In this document: positions 46,560-59,699 of the stretch, piece after piece | Layout of the letters: each line of letters opens with the position of its first letter | Position numbering within the stretch: the stretch's first letter is position 1 | From: Girardinichthys multiradiatus | Lineage: Eukaryota; Chordata; Actinopteri; Cyprinodontiformes; Goodeidae | Assembly (NCBI RefSeq): GCF_021462225.1 | Contig: NC_061794.1 | Span: 46,333,414 to 46,397,413, forward strand | Length of the DNA: 64,000 bases | Reading direction: 5' to 3' | Program-made: the position numbers and the translations under genes | The notes under the pieces: model-generated | Told to the model about the DNA's origin: nothing | The model's database searches: none | The model's input: the letters and a program-made list of their open reading frames with translations, nothing else

Positions 46560-49140
46560 TTGGGCAAAGCCCATCCTCTTACAATTCTACGAGGTTAGTA
46601 TTCCTCTATAATAAAACCCTGACTCCAGGGCTAGTCTAAGGTAGTTTGGGGCCTTAAGCCAAATTTTATTTGGGGCCCCTATTCCTGTTAACAGTGAATG
46701 AACACAGATTTGGAAGAATCTGAGAGAAGAGGGCCACGTTTAGTTGGCTGAGCTTATAAACATTCATGAATAATTGGTTATTAGCTGCTGGGCTGTATTT
46801 GTGAACAAACTGAGCTCAAACACAAAGAAAACATTAAACTCATCAGATTGTAACTATGGTAACATGACAATCAAACTGTGAAGATTATTAGTTAAATAGT
46901 TAATTCCTTTAAATCTTAAACTTAAATTCTAAACAAATAAAAATCCTTTACTTAATCTCTGCTGAAACCCTCCAATCAAATGTAATAATATTCTTATTCT
47001 CAATAAAACAAACATATTTTAGATCTATGGTCTGTGTTCAAATTTAAGCATTAATGGTAGGCCCCTGCTGGGTTGGAGGCCCTGAACAGTGGCTTAGTTT
47101 GCTTATGCTTTGGACCTGCTCTGTCTGACTCTGTTTAAGCACAGCAGCTGACACAATCTTCACACACATGAATTAAAGACAACATGCTGTTATCTGCCAA
47201 CTGTAATGATTGAAGAGAAATGTTATGAATGCATTTACCTTCAGGGTCACTCTTCCTCCCCAGAAGCAACATGGCATAATCTAAACGTTTTGCCTTTAGG
47301 GCCATGAGCCTCCATTTTATATTAGGTTTAAAGCATGAGAACAGGGATCAATAGTAGGTCCCCATAAAGTCAGATGCATTTGTGTTAGTTCTTGAACTGC
47401 ACAGACACACAGCAGTCTTCAAGCTCCAGGTTTCGAGAGGAAATGTTGCAACTGTTTTCATGCTGAAAGAACCAAGCGTCTTTTCATTGACGTGACACTC
47501 GTTCTAGAATATGCAGTTCTTTGTCGCTCTGAGAAAAACAGCATCATTAAGCTCATAGTTTCCCCAGAACTTAATGCCGCTCATGAGTGCGCTCATTTGA
47601 ACATGTTCGTGCACAGCACAGGAAATAACTGTGCAACATTGGGCTGGATGTCAGATGAGTGACCGATGAAACTGCTTGCCAGAGCACTGACCAACACAGT
47701 ATCCTCTGTTTTAGTGGTCACATGACAATAAAAAAAATCTGAGGTCGCATATTTGTTACACACAGGATGAGTGTTTCTCTTTGTTCTTTGTGAGTTCTGC
47801 TGTTTCTCCACAGTGAATCCATTTAAATCACTAAAGTCAGATTAGTTGTTTCTGACCAGATTAAGGTCTCAAACACAGATAAGCAGCTTAAAATAGTCTC
47901 TAATGTGAGCTAATCTACACTCCAACAAACCAAGCAACACACATGCACACACTCCCAGAGGAAGTGACTGAAGGAAGAAAAATTAAGCAGGGTGTGGCTT
48001 AATTTCTTTAATACAACAACCTCGCCTTAATGGGCACAAATGGAATAAAACAGAGTGAAGAAGAAAAGCAGAACAATAGATCACAGAAAGGGAGTGGGGC
48101 TGTTAGAAGGATGGAAGAATACGGATAAGCAATCCAGAGGATTAATTTAACTGATCTCATTTTGTCAAAGGAGAACTCCATCTCACCGACATTTCTCCTC
48201 CAGAACCTTTCAGTCTGACTAGAAAATGCAGACGATTCTCCTGTTACTTCAGTGCATCACTCTGTTGACCCAAAAGAACAATTTTTTCTTTCATGCACTA
48301 AAGGACATGGTAGCAGAAACTGGAATGCCAGCAGGTAGTCAGAACATTTACCCGAAAATCTTTTTGTTTGTTTCCATGCAAAATTTAATGCTTCCTTCTG
48401 GGTTTTTCCAGTATTCAAACACTGCAGTAATATTAATAATAGCACTAGCATCTAAAATCTCAACCTAATATGATTTTTATAATTACTGAATTTCTGACGA
48501 GCCGGACTCATTAAGAAAGTTTTTCATGTGCAGCTTACTTCCTCTTTTATTTTGTTATTTTTTCCCTTCTGCTTTAGGCTAACTTACTTCTTCATACTTT
48601 AAAAAAGTTAAATAAAAAAGGCTTTCTGTGAGAATTTTAATTTTCTAGAACCTGTTCCTTTGTCCTTGCTCCAGGATGTTTTAGCTCCCCTGCTCTTCAT
48701 CATGTCTTCATCAATATAACATCCCAGCCTTCCTCTGTGATTTGTCAGATCCTGGTATTGCTTTGACTTCCTGTTATTCTGTGTCTCTCGCCCGAGTTTA
48801 CTTTTTGACTTGCAGTTATCTTAAATCCTCAGTTTTCACGGCGGATCTTGATAGAATTTTTTAAAGCGTGTGTTTCAACTGAATCATGTTGCCTGTGTAT
48901 CATTAAATGACTTTGAGCAATCAATAGTGGTTTAAACTAAATTTACAATGTTTTTATTGTATTCCTATAATTAAAGTGCTTGGACAGTGGGAGAAAGTGG
49001 ATTGAAGCGTGAATGTTGTGAGAGGTTTATGGATTTAATATTTAAGAAGCAGACAGTGTTTGTATTCAAGATAAATTTCCTTTGGACTATAAAGCTATTC
49101 TGAATCTGAATTAAGCTTCATAGATTCATGATCTTATCCA
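46560..49140. other. no gene recognised
   Basis: AT-rich, with no coding signal or repeat I can name on either strand. Confidence 0.45.
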
Positions 49141-49155
49141 CCTCCATAAACACAA

Positions 49156-49175
49156 ACACACACACACACACACAC
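49156..49175. repeat. short (CA)n microsatellite
   Basis: Ten CA dinucleotides at the edge of the CCTAA-rich repeat that follows. Confidence 0.85.
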
Positions 49176-49179
49176 TCTT

Positions 49180-49480
49180 GTTTTGCTATATGTAGTGAGG
49201 ACCATCTGTTGACTCCCATTGACTTCCATTGATTTTCAGTCATTTTCAACCCTTTCTATGCCCTAACCCTGACAATAACCCTAAACCTAACCATTACCAG
49301 TGCTTACCTAACCCTAACCTTAACCTAAACTCAATTCACACCTTAGTCCTAAACCTAACCGTTAGCAAAATAGGTCGTGAGGACCAGCAAAATGTCCTCA
49401 CTTTGGTACAAACGGTCCTCAATTTGATGGTGAAATCGGGAAAATGGTTCTCACTGTGATGCCAAGACAGGAACACAGAC
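49180..49480. repeat. interspersed repeat with CCTAA-rich, telomere-like core
   Basis: Degenerate CCCTAACC/CCTAAACC words (49261-49370) are flanked by TGTAGTGAGGACCATCTGTTGACTCCC and GTGAGGACCAGCAAAATGTCCTCAC. The flanks mark it as a dispersed fish repeat, not a telomere. Confidence 0.65.
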
Positions 49481-49559
49481 CCCCACCTTGACTCTGTCGG
49501 GTAAATAAAACGGGTCTGAGAAATGGATGGATGGATTTTCTTTATGGTCATTATGGTCT

Positions 49560-50684
49560 TATTTAGAACCCAGTGAGACAGAAATGCATTTCATTGCCAG
49601 GGTGAGTATAGAAACAACACACCCAATCACCCACAACAGCACAGAGTAAAGAAAGGGCTAATATAAAGTACAACCAAACTTAAAGACATCTTATTTTGTC
49701 ATTCTGGGCTAAACTGAGCCAGGCCTGGTGTTAGAACTGGTTCCTAACTGATTCTTTAAAAACACAGCAGAACCATGTTGGTTTTCCACAGCCAGAGAAC
49801 ATCTTTCAGTAGAAATGTTATTCTCTCTTTATAATTTTTTCAACAAGTCACAGCATGTGTCGTGTTATAGATGCCATGGAACCACGATTTAAGCGACAGT
49901 TTGTATTTGAACAATTCCTGAACAGCATTTCTGATCCAGATACTTCTAGACAGAACAGAGGAGTTCCTCGGGATTTAGAAACACCTTCTGGTGAGCAGAT
50001 TAAACCAGACTGTCTACAAATAGAGTTTATAAATTCTAATGATAAGCGCTGTGAACCTATATCCACGACATGAAGGGCAAAACAAACAGTAGGAGGCTGA
50101 GACCCAACGGGCTGGTCTTATTTCACTGCAAGTCTGACTTAACGTCGATGTCATGCAGATGCTGATTTATTTGTGAGTTAAATTAAGTAGGTGCTTGAAA
50201 ACATTTGAACTGGTTGGTGCAAGCACAAATGTCCGACCCAGTAAAGAGTTTGAGCCGACATATAACCGGGATTTCTATTTGTGGAAACAGAACCAGTACA
50301 CAGTAAGCACTGGCACCGTGGTATGCAAAGTTCAGCTCATAAAGAAGAAATCTAATTAAATTACATTTTTTGAATTAATTTAATGGTCATAAAATGAACT
50401 TTTATTCAACATTTTGGCATATTCGACTTTATTTGGAACCGTAAACATTGTCAGACCTGGGCGCTCTGGGCTGAGGCTCCACATGTGTTCTGAAAATCAC
50501 CTTGTCATAAAAAGATAATTAGGGAATGCAGACCTGCTCAAAACAAGACTTGGCTTCGTTAACTCTGTTACGATTTTATCAACTTGCTCAAAGTACAAGA
50601 AGCCTTTCTTACATCTTCTCTGTCTTTAACAATACATTTTCTAACGTGTTTTGTTCACAACAACACAATGAGCAAATATGGAAG
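49560..50684. other. no gene recognised
   Basis: One 72-codon plus-strand frame (49855-50073) without a recognised domain; otherwise featureless. Confidence 0.4.
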
Positions 50685-51600
50685 TGTCAGGGTTTGATTT
50701 TGAGTCGGACCTAAATGCAGACCAGAGCTTGGGAAGCGCATGTTGTAAGAAGTCTTCAGAATTTATTTTCAGGTATTTTACAAACACGTATCAAATCACT
50801 GCAGGTACCACAAGAGTCCAGACCAAAACTTACATAAGAGTTCTCTGCAGGAAAACGTGGCAAAACAGAATCAGGGGTTGTAACAGAGAGGAACCAGCAA
50901 CACACAATGACACAAAACCAACTAATATACTGAGGGATAACAGAGGGCAGGTAATCGAAGAAACAGGGAACAGGTGTGACAAGGAGGCAGGGAGGCAGAA
51001 GGAACAGGTGGAACTAATAAATAATAAAGAGAAACATAGACCTAAGCAAAACTATAGACTAAGAAAACCAAAAGCATAAGAAATCCAGAATAACCAAGAA
51101 TTAAAGGAAACAGGAGGGAACAGAAGAACAACAACCTAAGGCCTAAACAAAATAGAAACCATAAGGGAACCCAGACTATAACAGTAAACAAGCCTAAGTA
51201 ACACTAAGGGAACAAACTGAGAATGGAAAGGAGGAAACGAGGACTGGAATAAACAATACCTAGAGCTTACCTAAAAAGGACGGCTAAAATTATAGAAACA
51301 AAGCTGAGGACTAAACAGAGAAAGATAAAGAGAACAAATACCTAACAGAAATACTAAATGAGAACTAAACTAAAAGAATCCAGGGAGAATAAAGAACCAT
51401 AATAATAATAATAAAACCATACAAAATAATAAGGAAATAACCATAAAGGAAACTTGAGGGAGGAAAACAACAAAACACCAGGAGGCAGTAGAGGGAGCAA
51501 AATAAACTAATAAACATGATACAAAAACCAAAATAGAAACCTCAAGACAAAATAAACCATCACAAGAGACAATAAAACAAAGTCCAAAATGTCACAAAGT
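50685..51600. mobile_element. possible LTR-type element, antisense
   Basis: Begins GTGTCAGGGTTTGATTTTGAGTCGGACC and is A/G-rich for 900 bases with repeated AACCAAAA/GGAAC words, ending CAAAATGTCACA. TGTCA and TGTCAC-like ends and the TTTGA...CGGACC start recall reversed LTR ends in fish genomes. Weak assignment. Confidence 0.35.
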
Positions 51601-52509
51601 GAGAGGGAGTAAATAGGAAAAACTTAGACTGATTTGAATGAATTTGGACTTTTGTAAAACTGGGTTTGAATCGGACCTGTTAGTATTATAAATTGTTGAG
51701 GTTTAATGTAAAAATAAAGCTAAGATGGTCCTGGACCCAGTTGCGTCCACCCACAATGAAGAGGTCCGTTTGGTTGCATAATGCAAAGATTTGGTTTCTG
51801 TTTGATTGTCTGCTCTGCTGTTCTTATTTACAACAAAGGCTGAATTTCAATTAAAACTGAGAAAATAAGCCAGCTATTTAACCATGTGCTGCGAAGCATC
51901 ATCAAATTCAAGATGTGGGCCTGGGTTGCCTCAGAACCAGCTGCTGTGTCTGGTTCAGTCTGTGATTGGGAGGACTGAAAACCTCTCCCTCCAGGTCATT
52001 TCTGAGCAGTTGGTTATTAAACAGACACAGACGGTTTGTTCAGATCTGTCAGACATCCTCCAGACAAAGAGACCCGAAACTGAATCATTTGAAGATTTTA
52101 TTTGTTCCTTCTCTAATTGAAGCTTTAAATAACGTCTCACTGGGCTGAAAAGGTTGTCCAGTATGTCTGTTGGCACCCTAGCAGGGGCTGTGCAATACCT
52201 TCATATTTCTCTTCTTAATTGAAGCCGTGCTATGTATCTCAGTCAGTGATTATGCTTTTATTTTGGAAGACTCTAGAAAACGTGGAATATTATATTATAT
52301 TGCATCACAAATTAAAACTAGAATTTTTAAACATACTGAACACATTCTTATTACCTTCCTCTATTAGGAAGATTTAAAGGGACACAGGATTAAAACAAGA
52401 GTTAAAGGAAATGAAATCAGATCAACGAGACAGAGAGAATAACATTAAACTATCAACAGACCAGGTGTGATATCGGTCATAAATGGGTTCCAATAAGGCT
52501 CGTTGGTCA
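51601..52509. other. no gene recognised
   Basis: A 78-codon plus-strand frame (51884-52120) has no recognised domain. Confidence 0.4.
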
Positions 52510-52765
52510 AATTAAAAATATCAACCTTTAAGCAGGTATTAAACATACTTTACATTAAGCCCACATTTCTATATTAAACATGTTTTTTATTGGTGTAATT
52601 AAATATTCTAATCTTTAATGTTGTCTTCTGTTGGCTGTAAGCAGAAAATCATCGTAATTAACCCCTGAAACACCAGTATCTGTAGAATTTATCTATATAA
52701 TGTGTTTTGAATTAACTTACTGAAATAAATGAACTTTTTTCAATAATATTCTAATTTATTGAATA
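52510..52765 (+). repeat. interspersed repeat, copy B
   Basis: Same family and orientation as 14690-14960; shared words are given there. Confidence 0.65.
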
Positions 52766-52929
52766 CTGTTATATCAAATTGGTGCATAAAGTTTCGCTTA
52801 AGTTCATCTAGTTTTTTACTTATTTTGCCAACAACAACACAGATAGTTGGATGAGGAGTTTCTCTGTACTCATGTTGCTTTCAATTAATGTTGGAAAAAC
52901 AAACTCAGGCAAATAACTGGAAGATCTTA

Positions 52930-53650
52930 CAGCTGTGGTCAGAAGTATCCATCCACTCATCATTTATCTGAACACTTCTGGTCAGTGGGATAATTATACA
53001 CCTATTTTTATTCAGATTTCCTCTAATCCTAAATCTTTTATTGTTGGTGCTAAACGTTCATCAGTGTTTGTAACTGCAGGTCATGGCCTATTAACCTCTG
53101 GTTCATCATCATGACTGGTTGCAGCTGCTAGTTTCTCATTAGATTGACAAATACACAGAAAAACAACAGGACATTCCAAGAGGTGAGTTGAGATCTAAGA
53201 AGGAGAATGGTAAATTCATAAGTTGTGAAATTGTTTTGGAGCCATTGCTGAACATCTACCATTCCTACATCAGCAGTGGAAACAAAATTGTCATCCTCAG
53301 ATTGAATTAGGACCCACCCAGAACCCACCATGGCTCAAGCCTATCATGAACTGGAATCTGCTGGAACACCAGTGTCCACAGTGAAACCAGTTTTAAACGA
53401 CCATGGACCAGAGGAATGACCGAGAAAAAATGCTCAACAATCTCTGGAGGAAGGTTTTATGGTCAAACGAGACAGAAACTGAGCTGTTTCACTACAATGA
53501 CAATAACTCCAAACTAACTGTGAAACACGTGGTGCTGGCATCATGGTGTGGGACTGTTTCGCTGTCAGTGCAACCCACATAGTGGATGGAACAACGAAGA
53601 AGACTTCTCAACATCAGCTGAACTCAGGAGCTAGATGGTTTAAACCTGGA
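52930..53650 (+). mobile_element. Tc1-like transposon relic
   Basis: Left-end words CTGTGGTCAGAAGTATCCATCC; later CCAGAGGAATGACCGAGAAAAAATGCTC, TTTTATGGTCAAACGAGACAGAAACTGAG and GGTGCTGGCATCATGGTGTGGGACTG belong to the DDE part of a transposase. Broken by stops and indels. Confidence 0.65.
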
Positions 53651-53669
53651 TCTAGATGGTGTTCCACAA

Positions 53670-53825
53670 TGGAGAACTGATCCTCTGCATTTAACCCATC
53701 CCTTTTGAAGCAGAGGGCTGCCATTGTGTGGCGCCCAGGGAGCATTCAGGGTCATGCTCAGGGACCCAGAGTGGCAGGCTGTGGGATTCGAACCAGGGTA
53801 CTTGTGACTTCTGACTGAGGCTTAG
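53670..53825. repeat. fragment of a common fish interspersed repeat
   Basis: CCTCTGCATTTAACCCATCCC followed by GGGAGCATTCAGGGTCATGCTCAGGGACCC and GGGATTCGAACCAGGGTACTTG is a recurrent fish repeat with a B-box-like GATTCGAACC. Its class is uncertain. Confidence 0.5.
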
Positions 53826-53829
53826 TGTC

Positions 53830-55050
53830 TTCATCTTAATGAATCTTTTTTTGCTTCTCCCATTCAAAAGTCAAACCAGGTGAACAAGAAATAGATCATC
53901 CTTGATAGAAGATAATCTAAAAGCCCTAGCATGAAAGAAAGGAAGCTATTCGATTGTAAATAATTAATCGCAGAATTTTGGTATAATGCATTATTTCATT
54001 CAATATTAATAAAAATACGTGCCTGCAGATAATGTACAGTATCAGACACTGAAGAGGCTGAATTGAGGAAGTCAGACACTCCCTAAAGACTGATATAGGC
54101 CTGTTTCTAAGCCACCCTTCTAACTACAGACAGCAAAGCAGAAACGTGAATGAAGTGTAGAAAAATGGGAATGATGCGTCCCACACCGATTTATTTTTCC
54201 TTTTTAGTCTGCTGATGGACAGGCTAGACTGCCCCTCCTACCTCCCTCCACATGGGTTTTTCTGAGCATCATAAAGGTGGCAAACACACATTTTGGGTCA
54301 AGTATAAATCATATAATTTTTACCTGCAAGATTTTGTAGTCTAAACTAATGCAGACAGAACTCCTTTCAGCGTGTTACAGAAAAACATACAGACCAACTT
54401 ATAGACATTTCAGCTTTCCATACCTGCCGCTGTATTATGTAAGATCATTAAATCCTCCAGCTGAGATCTATTCCACAGCTCTGACACACAAACACACTCA
54501 CACACAGATTCACTGACACCCAGACACATGCCTCGGCCTGCTCAGCCTTTGTTTTACCTCTGGAGGTGTTCCTCTTCCTTTATCCGCTACTGTCTTTTAT
54601 CTCGTTGTTTCATCCCTTTTGTTTTCTCCTTGTCACATTTTTGTCTCCATCTTTTCTTTATCTCAGCATCTTTTCAGTTCTGTCTTCTGGCTCATTCCCT
54701 TCCTCGAGTCTTTTTTGCATTGAATCTGCAGTGGTACATAAAACACACCCTTCAGAGCTCTGTCTCCAAACCCTCCCTTCTTCTCCTACCTGCTCTCTGA
54801 TTGGTGCATTCACAAACATGACATCAGCCTCCTTCATCACAGCCTCGCTCTCTCCTCTCCATGTATTCCCTCGGTACCTCGGGCCCCTCCCTTCTTCTTT
54901 ACATCCATCTCTCTTGGTCCCATATTCTGCTTTTCATTTTTACTGATGGTGAACTGGTTAGCGTGTCAGAATACCATTGGGAAAAACATGACTGCCTGCA
55001 GTATCTTTATAATGATGCTACTCTGCATCTGTGTGTATGTAATATTAAGG
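53830..55050. other. no gene recognised
   Basis: 54520-54940 is pyrimidine-rich with open plus-strand frames of 90-126 codons that look compositional. No domain or exon set is seen. Confidence 0.4.
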
Positions 55051-55053
55051 TAT

Positions 55054-55055
<2 letters not shown>

Positions 55056-55097
<42 letters not shown>
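55056..55097. repeat. (TA)n microsatellite
   Basis: About 21 TA dinucleotides. Confidence 0.95.
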
Positions 55098-55100
<3 letters not shown>

Positions 55101-55698
55101 GTTAATCACAATAATTAAGCAACTTAGTAACTTCCCATTCATTTTAATAGACACTTTGATTCTTAAGCTGTTGCAAATTGTCAGTATTATAGTATTCAGC
55201 TTGGTTTAATAACTACAAAAAAATATTTTTTGTGAGATGGAAAATTATCAAGAGTATCACAAATGATTTTGCTGTACCTAATCTTTCTCTAATCTCACTA
55301 TTTAGGAAGGAAATGAAACACCTTTGTTTTAACTGTTCTGTTTCCATGACTCCCATTGGCTCTGTAGCTCAGCCATACTTTACAACAGAAACAACATTCA
55401 TTGTTTAAACTTATCTTAGGCAACGGGACTTACCCTGGCTGATTTGGTATTTCGATATCTTTTAAGGTTTTCACACAATCACTGTTAAGGTTTTATGATT
55501 TTTTTTGATTGATTGAGGATTTTATTATTTTAATCACAAAATATTCAGCTCAGACTGTAATGTTTTAACATAATGGCTGCATAAAGCTTCAATTATTTCA
55601 GTGATGCTGTGGGCTCCCCTCACCCTCTGTGCCCTAGAAAAGTTGAGAATCTCCATAGCAACAAGTGAGTCAGCATTTTCTATATCTAAATGTAAAAT

Positions 55699-56938
55699 TC
55701 ATACTCGTACTCGTCGTCTTCCGCTTTATCCGGGACCGGGTCACAGGGGCACCAGACTCAGCAGACTCAGCAGAGATGCCCAGATGTCCCTCTCTCCAGA
55801 CACCTCCTCCAGTTCCTCCAGGGGGAGCCCAAGGCGTTCCCAGGCCAGCCGAGAGACATAGTCCCTCCAGCGTGTCCTGGGCCGTCCCCTGGGCCTCCTC
55901 CCGGTGGGACGTGCCTGGAACACCTCCCGAGGAAGGCGTCCAGGAGGCATCCGATATAGATGCCCGAGCCACCTCAACTGGCTCCTCTCGATGTAGAGGA
56001 GCAGCGGCTCTACTCCGAGCCCCTCCCGGATGACCGAGCTCCTCACCCTATCTCTAAGGGAGAGCCCGGCCACCCTACAGAGGAAGCTCATTTCAGCCGC
56101 TTGTATCCGGGATCTCGTTCTTTCGGTCATGACCCAAAGTTTATGGCCATAAGTGAGGGTAGGAACGTAGACCGACCAGTAAATCGAGAGCTTCTCTTTT
56201 TGGCTCAGCTCTCTCTTCACCACAACGGACCGGCACAGCGCCCCCATTACTGCGGCAGCCGCACCGATCCGTCTGTCGATCTCCCGCTCCATTCTTCCCT
56301 CACTCGTGAACAAGACCCAGAGATACTTGAACTCCTCCACTTGAGGCAGGAACTCCCCTCCAGACTGAAGAGGACAAGCCACCCTTTTCCAGTCAAGAAC
56401 CATGGCCTCGGACTTGGAGGAGCTGATCTTCATCCCAGCCGCTTCACACTCGGCTGCGAACCGCCCCAGTGCATGCTGTAGGTCTTAGCTAGAGGGGGCC
56501 AGCAGGACCACGTCATCTGCAAAAAGAAGAGACGAAATCCACTGGTCCCCAAACCAGACCCCCTCCGGCCCTTGGCTGCGCCTAGAAATCCTGTCCATAA
56601 AAGTTATGAACAGGACCGGTGACAAAGGGCAGCCCTGCCAGAGTCCAACATGCACCGGGAACAGGTCCGACTTAGTGCCGGCAATGCGGACCAAACTCCT
56701 GCTCCGCTCGTACAGGGACCGGATGGCCCCTAATAAAGGGCCCCCGATTCCATACTCCTGGAGCAACCCCACAGGGCATCACGAGGGACACAGTCGAATG
56801 CTTTCTCCAGGTCCACAAAACACATGTGGACCGATTGGGCAAACTCCCATGAACCCTTGAGTACCCTGTAGAGGGTATAGAGCTGGCCCAGTGTTCCACC
56901 GCTGGGACAAAAACCACACTGCTCCTCCTGAAGCCAAG
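55699..56938 (-). mobile_element. 5'-truncated LINE with near-intact reverse-transcriptase C-terminal half (copy 2)
   Basis: Flanked by a perfect 12-bp duplication AATGTAAAATTC (55687-55698 and 56939-56950). On the minus strand it encodes the second half of a reverse transcriptase: RIAGTKSDLFPVHVGLWQGC, PLSPVLFITFMDRISRRSQG, then the catalytic SSLLFADDVVLL, then EFKYLWVLFTSEGRMEREID, RTRSRIQAAEMSFL, RGRPRTRWRDYVSRLAWERL and ERDIWASLL to the stop. Defects visible: one in-frame TAA after FADD...APSS (about 56482) and one single-base deletion near 56771. The 5' end breaks at the QEEQ region of the RT. It ends in GAGTACGAGTAT before the duplication. Confidence 0.9.
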
Positions 56939-57139
56939 AATGTAAAATTCCTCATTGGTTATTGAAGTCCATCCTCCACTAACTTCATAATTCTAATCAG
57001 GGCTAACCTAAGGACCCTGATGTATTTTTAATTGCCTGGAAGCAACTGTATTGTCACCTTTAAAAAAATTCTGAAATTTTCTTAAAACATTTTGTGTATT
57101 TCTATCTTTTCTCTTTAGGGGGCGGTGTAGGATTCTCTA

Positions 57140-57895
57140 CACCCTCTAAGTTTAGGAACCACAAACAGAGATCATATTTCTCCTATTATAGCTTCTCTTC
57201 ATTGGATCCCTGTTAAATCCAGAAAAAAAATTAAACTCTCCTTCTCACATATAAAGCCCTTAATGATCAGGCTCCATCACACATATGACTAACTCTATGT
57301 TCTCTCTTTCATCCTCTAGACTTGAAAACTGGCTCAGAGTTAATCTGCTTGGCTGTCTTTCTCTCCTAGATGAAGCCTCTAAAGGAGCTACAACCATTAA
57401 TGTTTCACTTTCTTCCCATAGAAAGGACTCCTGGATCAGTGCTTCTTTGTTCTCTTTGTGTCTCTGCTCTGTTCTCTCAAACCCCGAGTCGGTCGTGGCA
57501 GATGGCCGCTCACACTGAGCCTGGTTCTGGTTCTGCTGGAGGTTTCTTCCTGTTAAAAGGGAGTTTTTCCTCTCCACTGTCGCTACATGCATGCTCAGTA
57601 TGAGGGATTGCTGCAAAGTCAACGCCAGTGACTGTTCACTGTCTCTACATGCTCATCCAGGAGGAGTGAATGCTGCAAGTCACTGACTGGATGCAATCTG
57701 CTGGGTTTCCTTAGATATAAAAATACTTTTATCCAATAAATAATAAACTAAATCTGACTGCACTGTTTGATTGTTAGGATTAATAGAATGGATGAACTTG
57801 ACTTGAAATCTGTATAATTCTAAGGAATTGACTTCGTAAAGTGCCTTTAATTGACATGTGTTGTGAATTGGCGCTATATAAACTGAACTGATTAG
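57140..57895 (+). mobile_element. LINE 3' end, reverse-transcriptase tail plus 3' UTR
   Basis: Starts with a decayed coding tail (TTCTCTTCATTGGATCCCTGTTAAATCC, i.e. HWIPVK, then CATATAAAGCCCTTAATGATCAGGCTCC, i.e. YKALNDQAP). It continues through the GGTTCTGCTGGAGGTTTCTTCCTGTTAAAAGG region to ...TGTGAATTGGCGCTATATAAACTGAACTGA. Same family as the fragments at 4101-4426 and 22830-22960. Confidence 0.75.
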
Positions 57896-57899
57896 AATC

Positions 57900-58735
57900 T
57901 GGGGTCTCCTTGCTTTTAAGGCCGCTCTGTTTCAGTGATATTGGCAGCTGTTTTAATTCTGGAAGCTTTTTAAAGCTGGATACAATATGGTATCCCATTT
58001 TTCCTCCATTTGTCAAACACGATTGAAGCCTTAGGATAATTGTTGCGAATCCCCCCCGTGGTTGAATGTGGCTCATTTGATAGAGGATGTGGCAACCCCA
58101 TGTGGTGCTGCTGTTCTCCCTCTGCAAGAGCATATGTCGGTCTGAAACAGTGTGTTTGTGGAAAAGCATTAAGAGATGCTTCTCCAGCATGATGGAAAGA
58201 AGGCATCAACCAGTCTAGAGAACACAAGATACATAGACAGGAGAGTTACTCTAAAATATTCACTTTAAGTGGATTTGCCACACTTTAAGTGTACGGACCA
58301 TTTTGGAGAAACAGTTGGTGGTCCAGAATCAATTCCAAGAGTGATGCCAAATTTTTGAAACATAAAGGTTTTTACTAATGTACAGAAATCTGTCTTGGGT
58401 CAATCATTTCTTAGCTCATTGAAAATAAATCTTATACAATTCAAAAGCCAGTGCCAGATCTGTACGGAAAATGCATTTGTGTAGCAGAGCTGGATATGTG
58501 GGTTGTGCTCATTAAAAACTTATCAAACCCTCTCTGCCAATGTCAAGCAGATTTTAGTAGAGGTAGTGTAATGGTGTGGGTTTGCATCTCTCGTACTGGA
58601 AAAATAAGGCAGAGATAATGAGAGATATGAGTGCGATTCTGCAACCAGTAGCAATCCAATATCTTCACTCTTTGGGGACAAACAATCGTTTAAGCTGAAA
58701 ATGCTCGCCACTGCAGGTCAGAGTTTATCAGAGAC
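57900..58735. other. no gene recognised
   Basis: A 136-codon minus-strand frame (57780-58190) overlaps the LINE tail and has no known domain. Words such as GTTTTTACTAATGTACAG are unassigned. Confidence 0.4.
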
Positions 58736-58739
58736 TATC

Positions 58740-59690
58740 TCCATAATTTGGGACTTTTTCAGCAGATCAGATGGGATCACACTCCAGGTCAGGTCCTCTC
58801 TGATGCGGAGTCCCAGGAAGCTGAGGTCAGTCACCCTCTCGACAGAGTCCTCGCTGATGATCATTGGTTAAGTGTCTTTCTTCTTTTTCCTATAGTCCTC
58901 TATGAACTCTTTGGTCCTGGAGATGTTGAGCACCAAGTTGTTCTCTGTGTACCATGCTGTCACCCGTTCCACCTCATCCCTATAGATGGATTCATCCCCC
59001 CAGAGATGAGCCCCATGACTGTGGTGTCGTGTGTGAACTTGACAATGGAGGTGTTGTGGTGAGTGGGGGTTGCAGTCGCAGGTGTATAGCAGGGGGCTCA
59101 ACACACAACCCTGTGGAGAGCCGGTGCTGAGGCCGAGGGGCGAAGAACCCAATCTGACCGTCCAAATGCAGGTGGAGTGTGGAAGTCCAATGTTCCCCAG
59201 CTTGTCCACCAGTCTGTGGGGGATGATGGTGTTGAATGCTGAGCTACAGCCCACAAAAAGTAGCCACACGTAGCTCCTCTGATCCTCAAGATGGGACACT
59301 GCAGCATTGAGGTCTGTGGCTGCTGCATCCTCAGAGGATCTATTAGCCCTGTAGGCAAACTGGTGGGAGTTGAAACTTTTGAGGAGGAGTGATGTAATGT
59401 GAGCCCTGACCAGATGTCCAAAGCATTTGATGATAACTGGTGTCAGTACAACTGGCTAGTTGTCATTATCCTGGAAATGTAAGATTTCTTGGGCAGAGTG
59501 AAAAAGATGGAGGACAGGGTGGGACAGCGAAAGGTTAATCCTGGTGAGGACTCCTGCCAGCTGGTCAGCACAGTCCCTCAGCACCTGTCCTGGGACACCT
59601 TTCTGGAGGAAAGGTGGTGTTGCCCCATGATGAGAGATATATCCATTATGGATCCTGCCACATTCAGCTCTGCATAAACCTGGTTAAAAA
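58740..59690 (-). mobile_element. Rex1/L2-like LINE reverse-transcriptase relic
   Basis: On the minus strand it encodes SSAFNTIIPHRLVDKLGNIG, LSTGSPQGCVLSPLLYTCDC, then DEVERVTAWYTENNLVLNIS and an IEDYRKKK tail. These are the D..SAFNT, GxPQGxxLSP and post-catalytic motifs of CR1/L2/Rex1-type reverse transcriptases. The catalytic ADD position and several stretches are frameshifted (59299 and 59421 frames). Confidence 0.85.
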
Positions 59691-59699
59691 CCCATTCAT

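Noticed and set aside
49261..49370. True telomere or interstitial telomeric array
   Set aside because: Units are degenerate and lie inside a dispersed repeat with its own flanks.
54566..54946. 126-codon hydrophobic plus-strand frame
   Set aside because: Pyrimidine-rich composition makes Leu/Phe/Ser-rich frames by chance; no domain, no splice context.
55665..56481. Plus-strand open frames of 122 and 173 codons
   Set aside because: Antisense of the LINE reverse transcriptase at 55699-56938.
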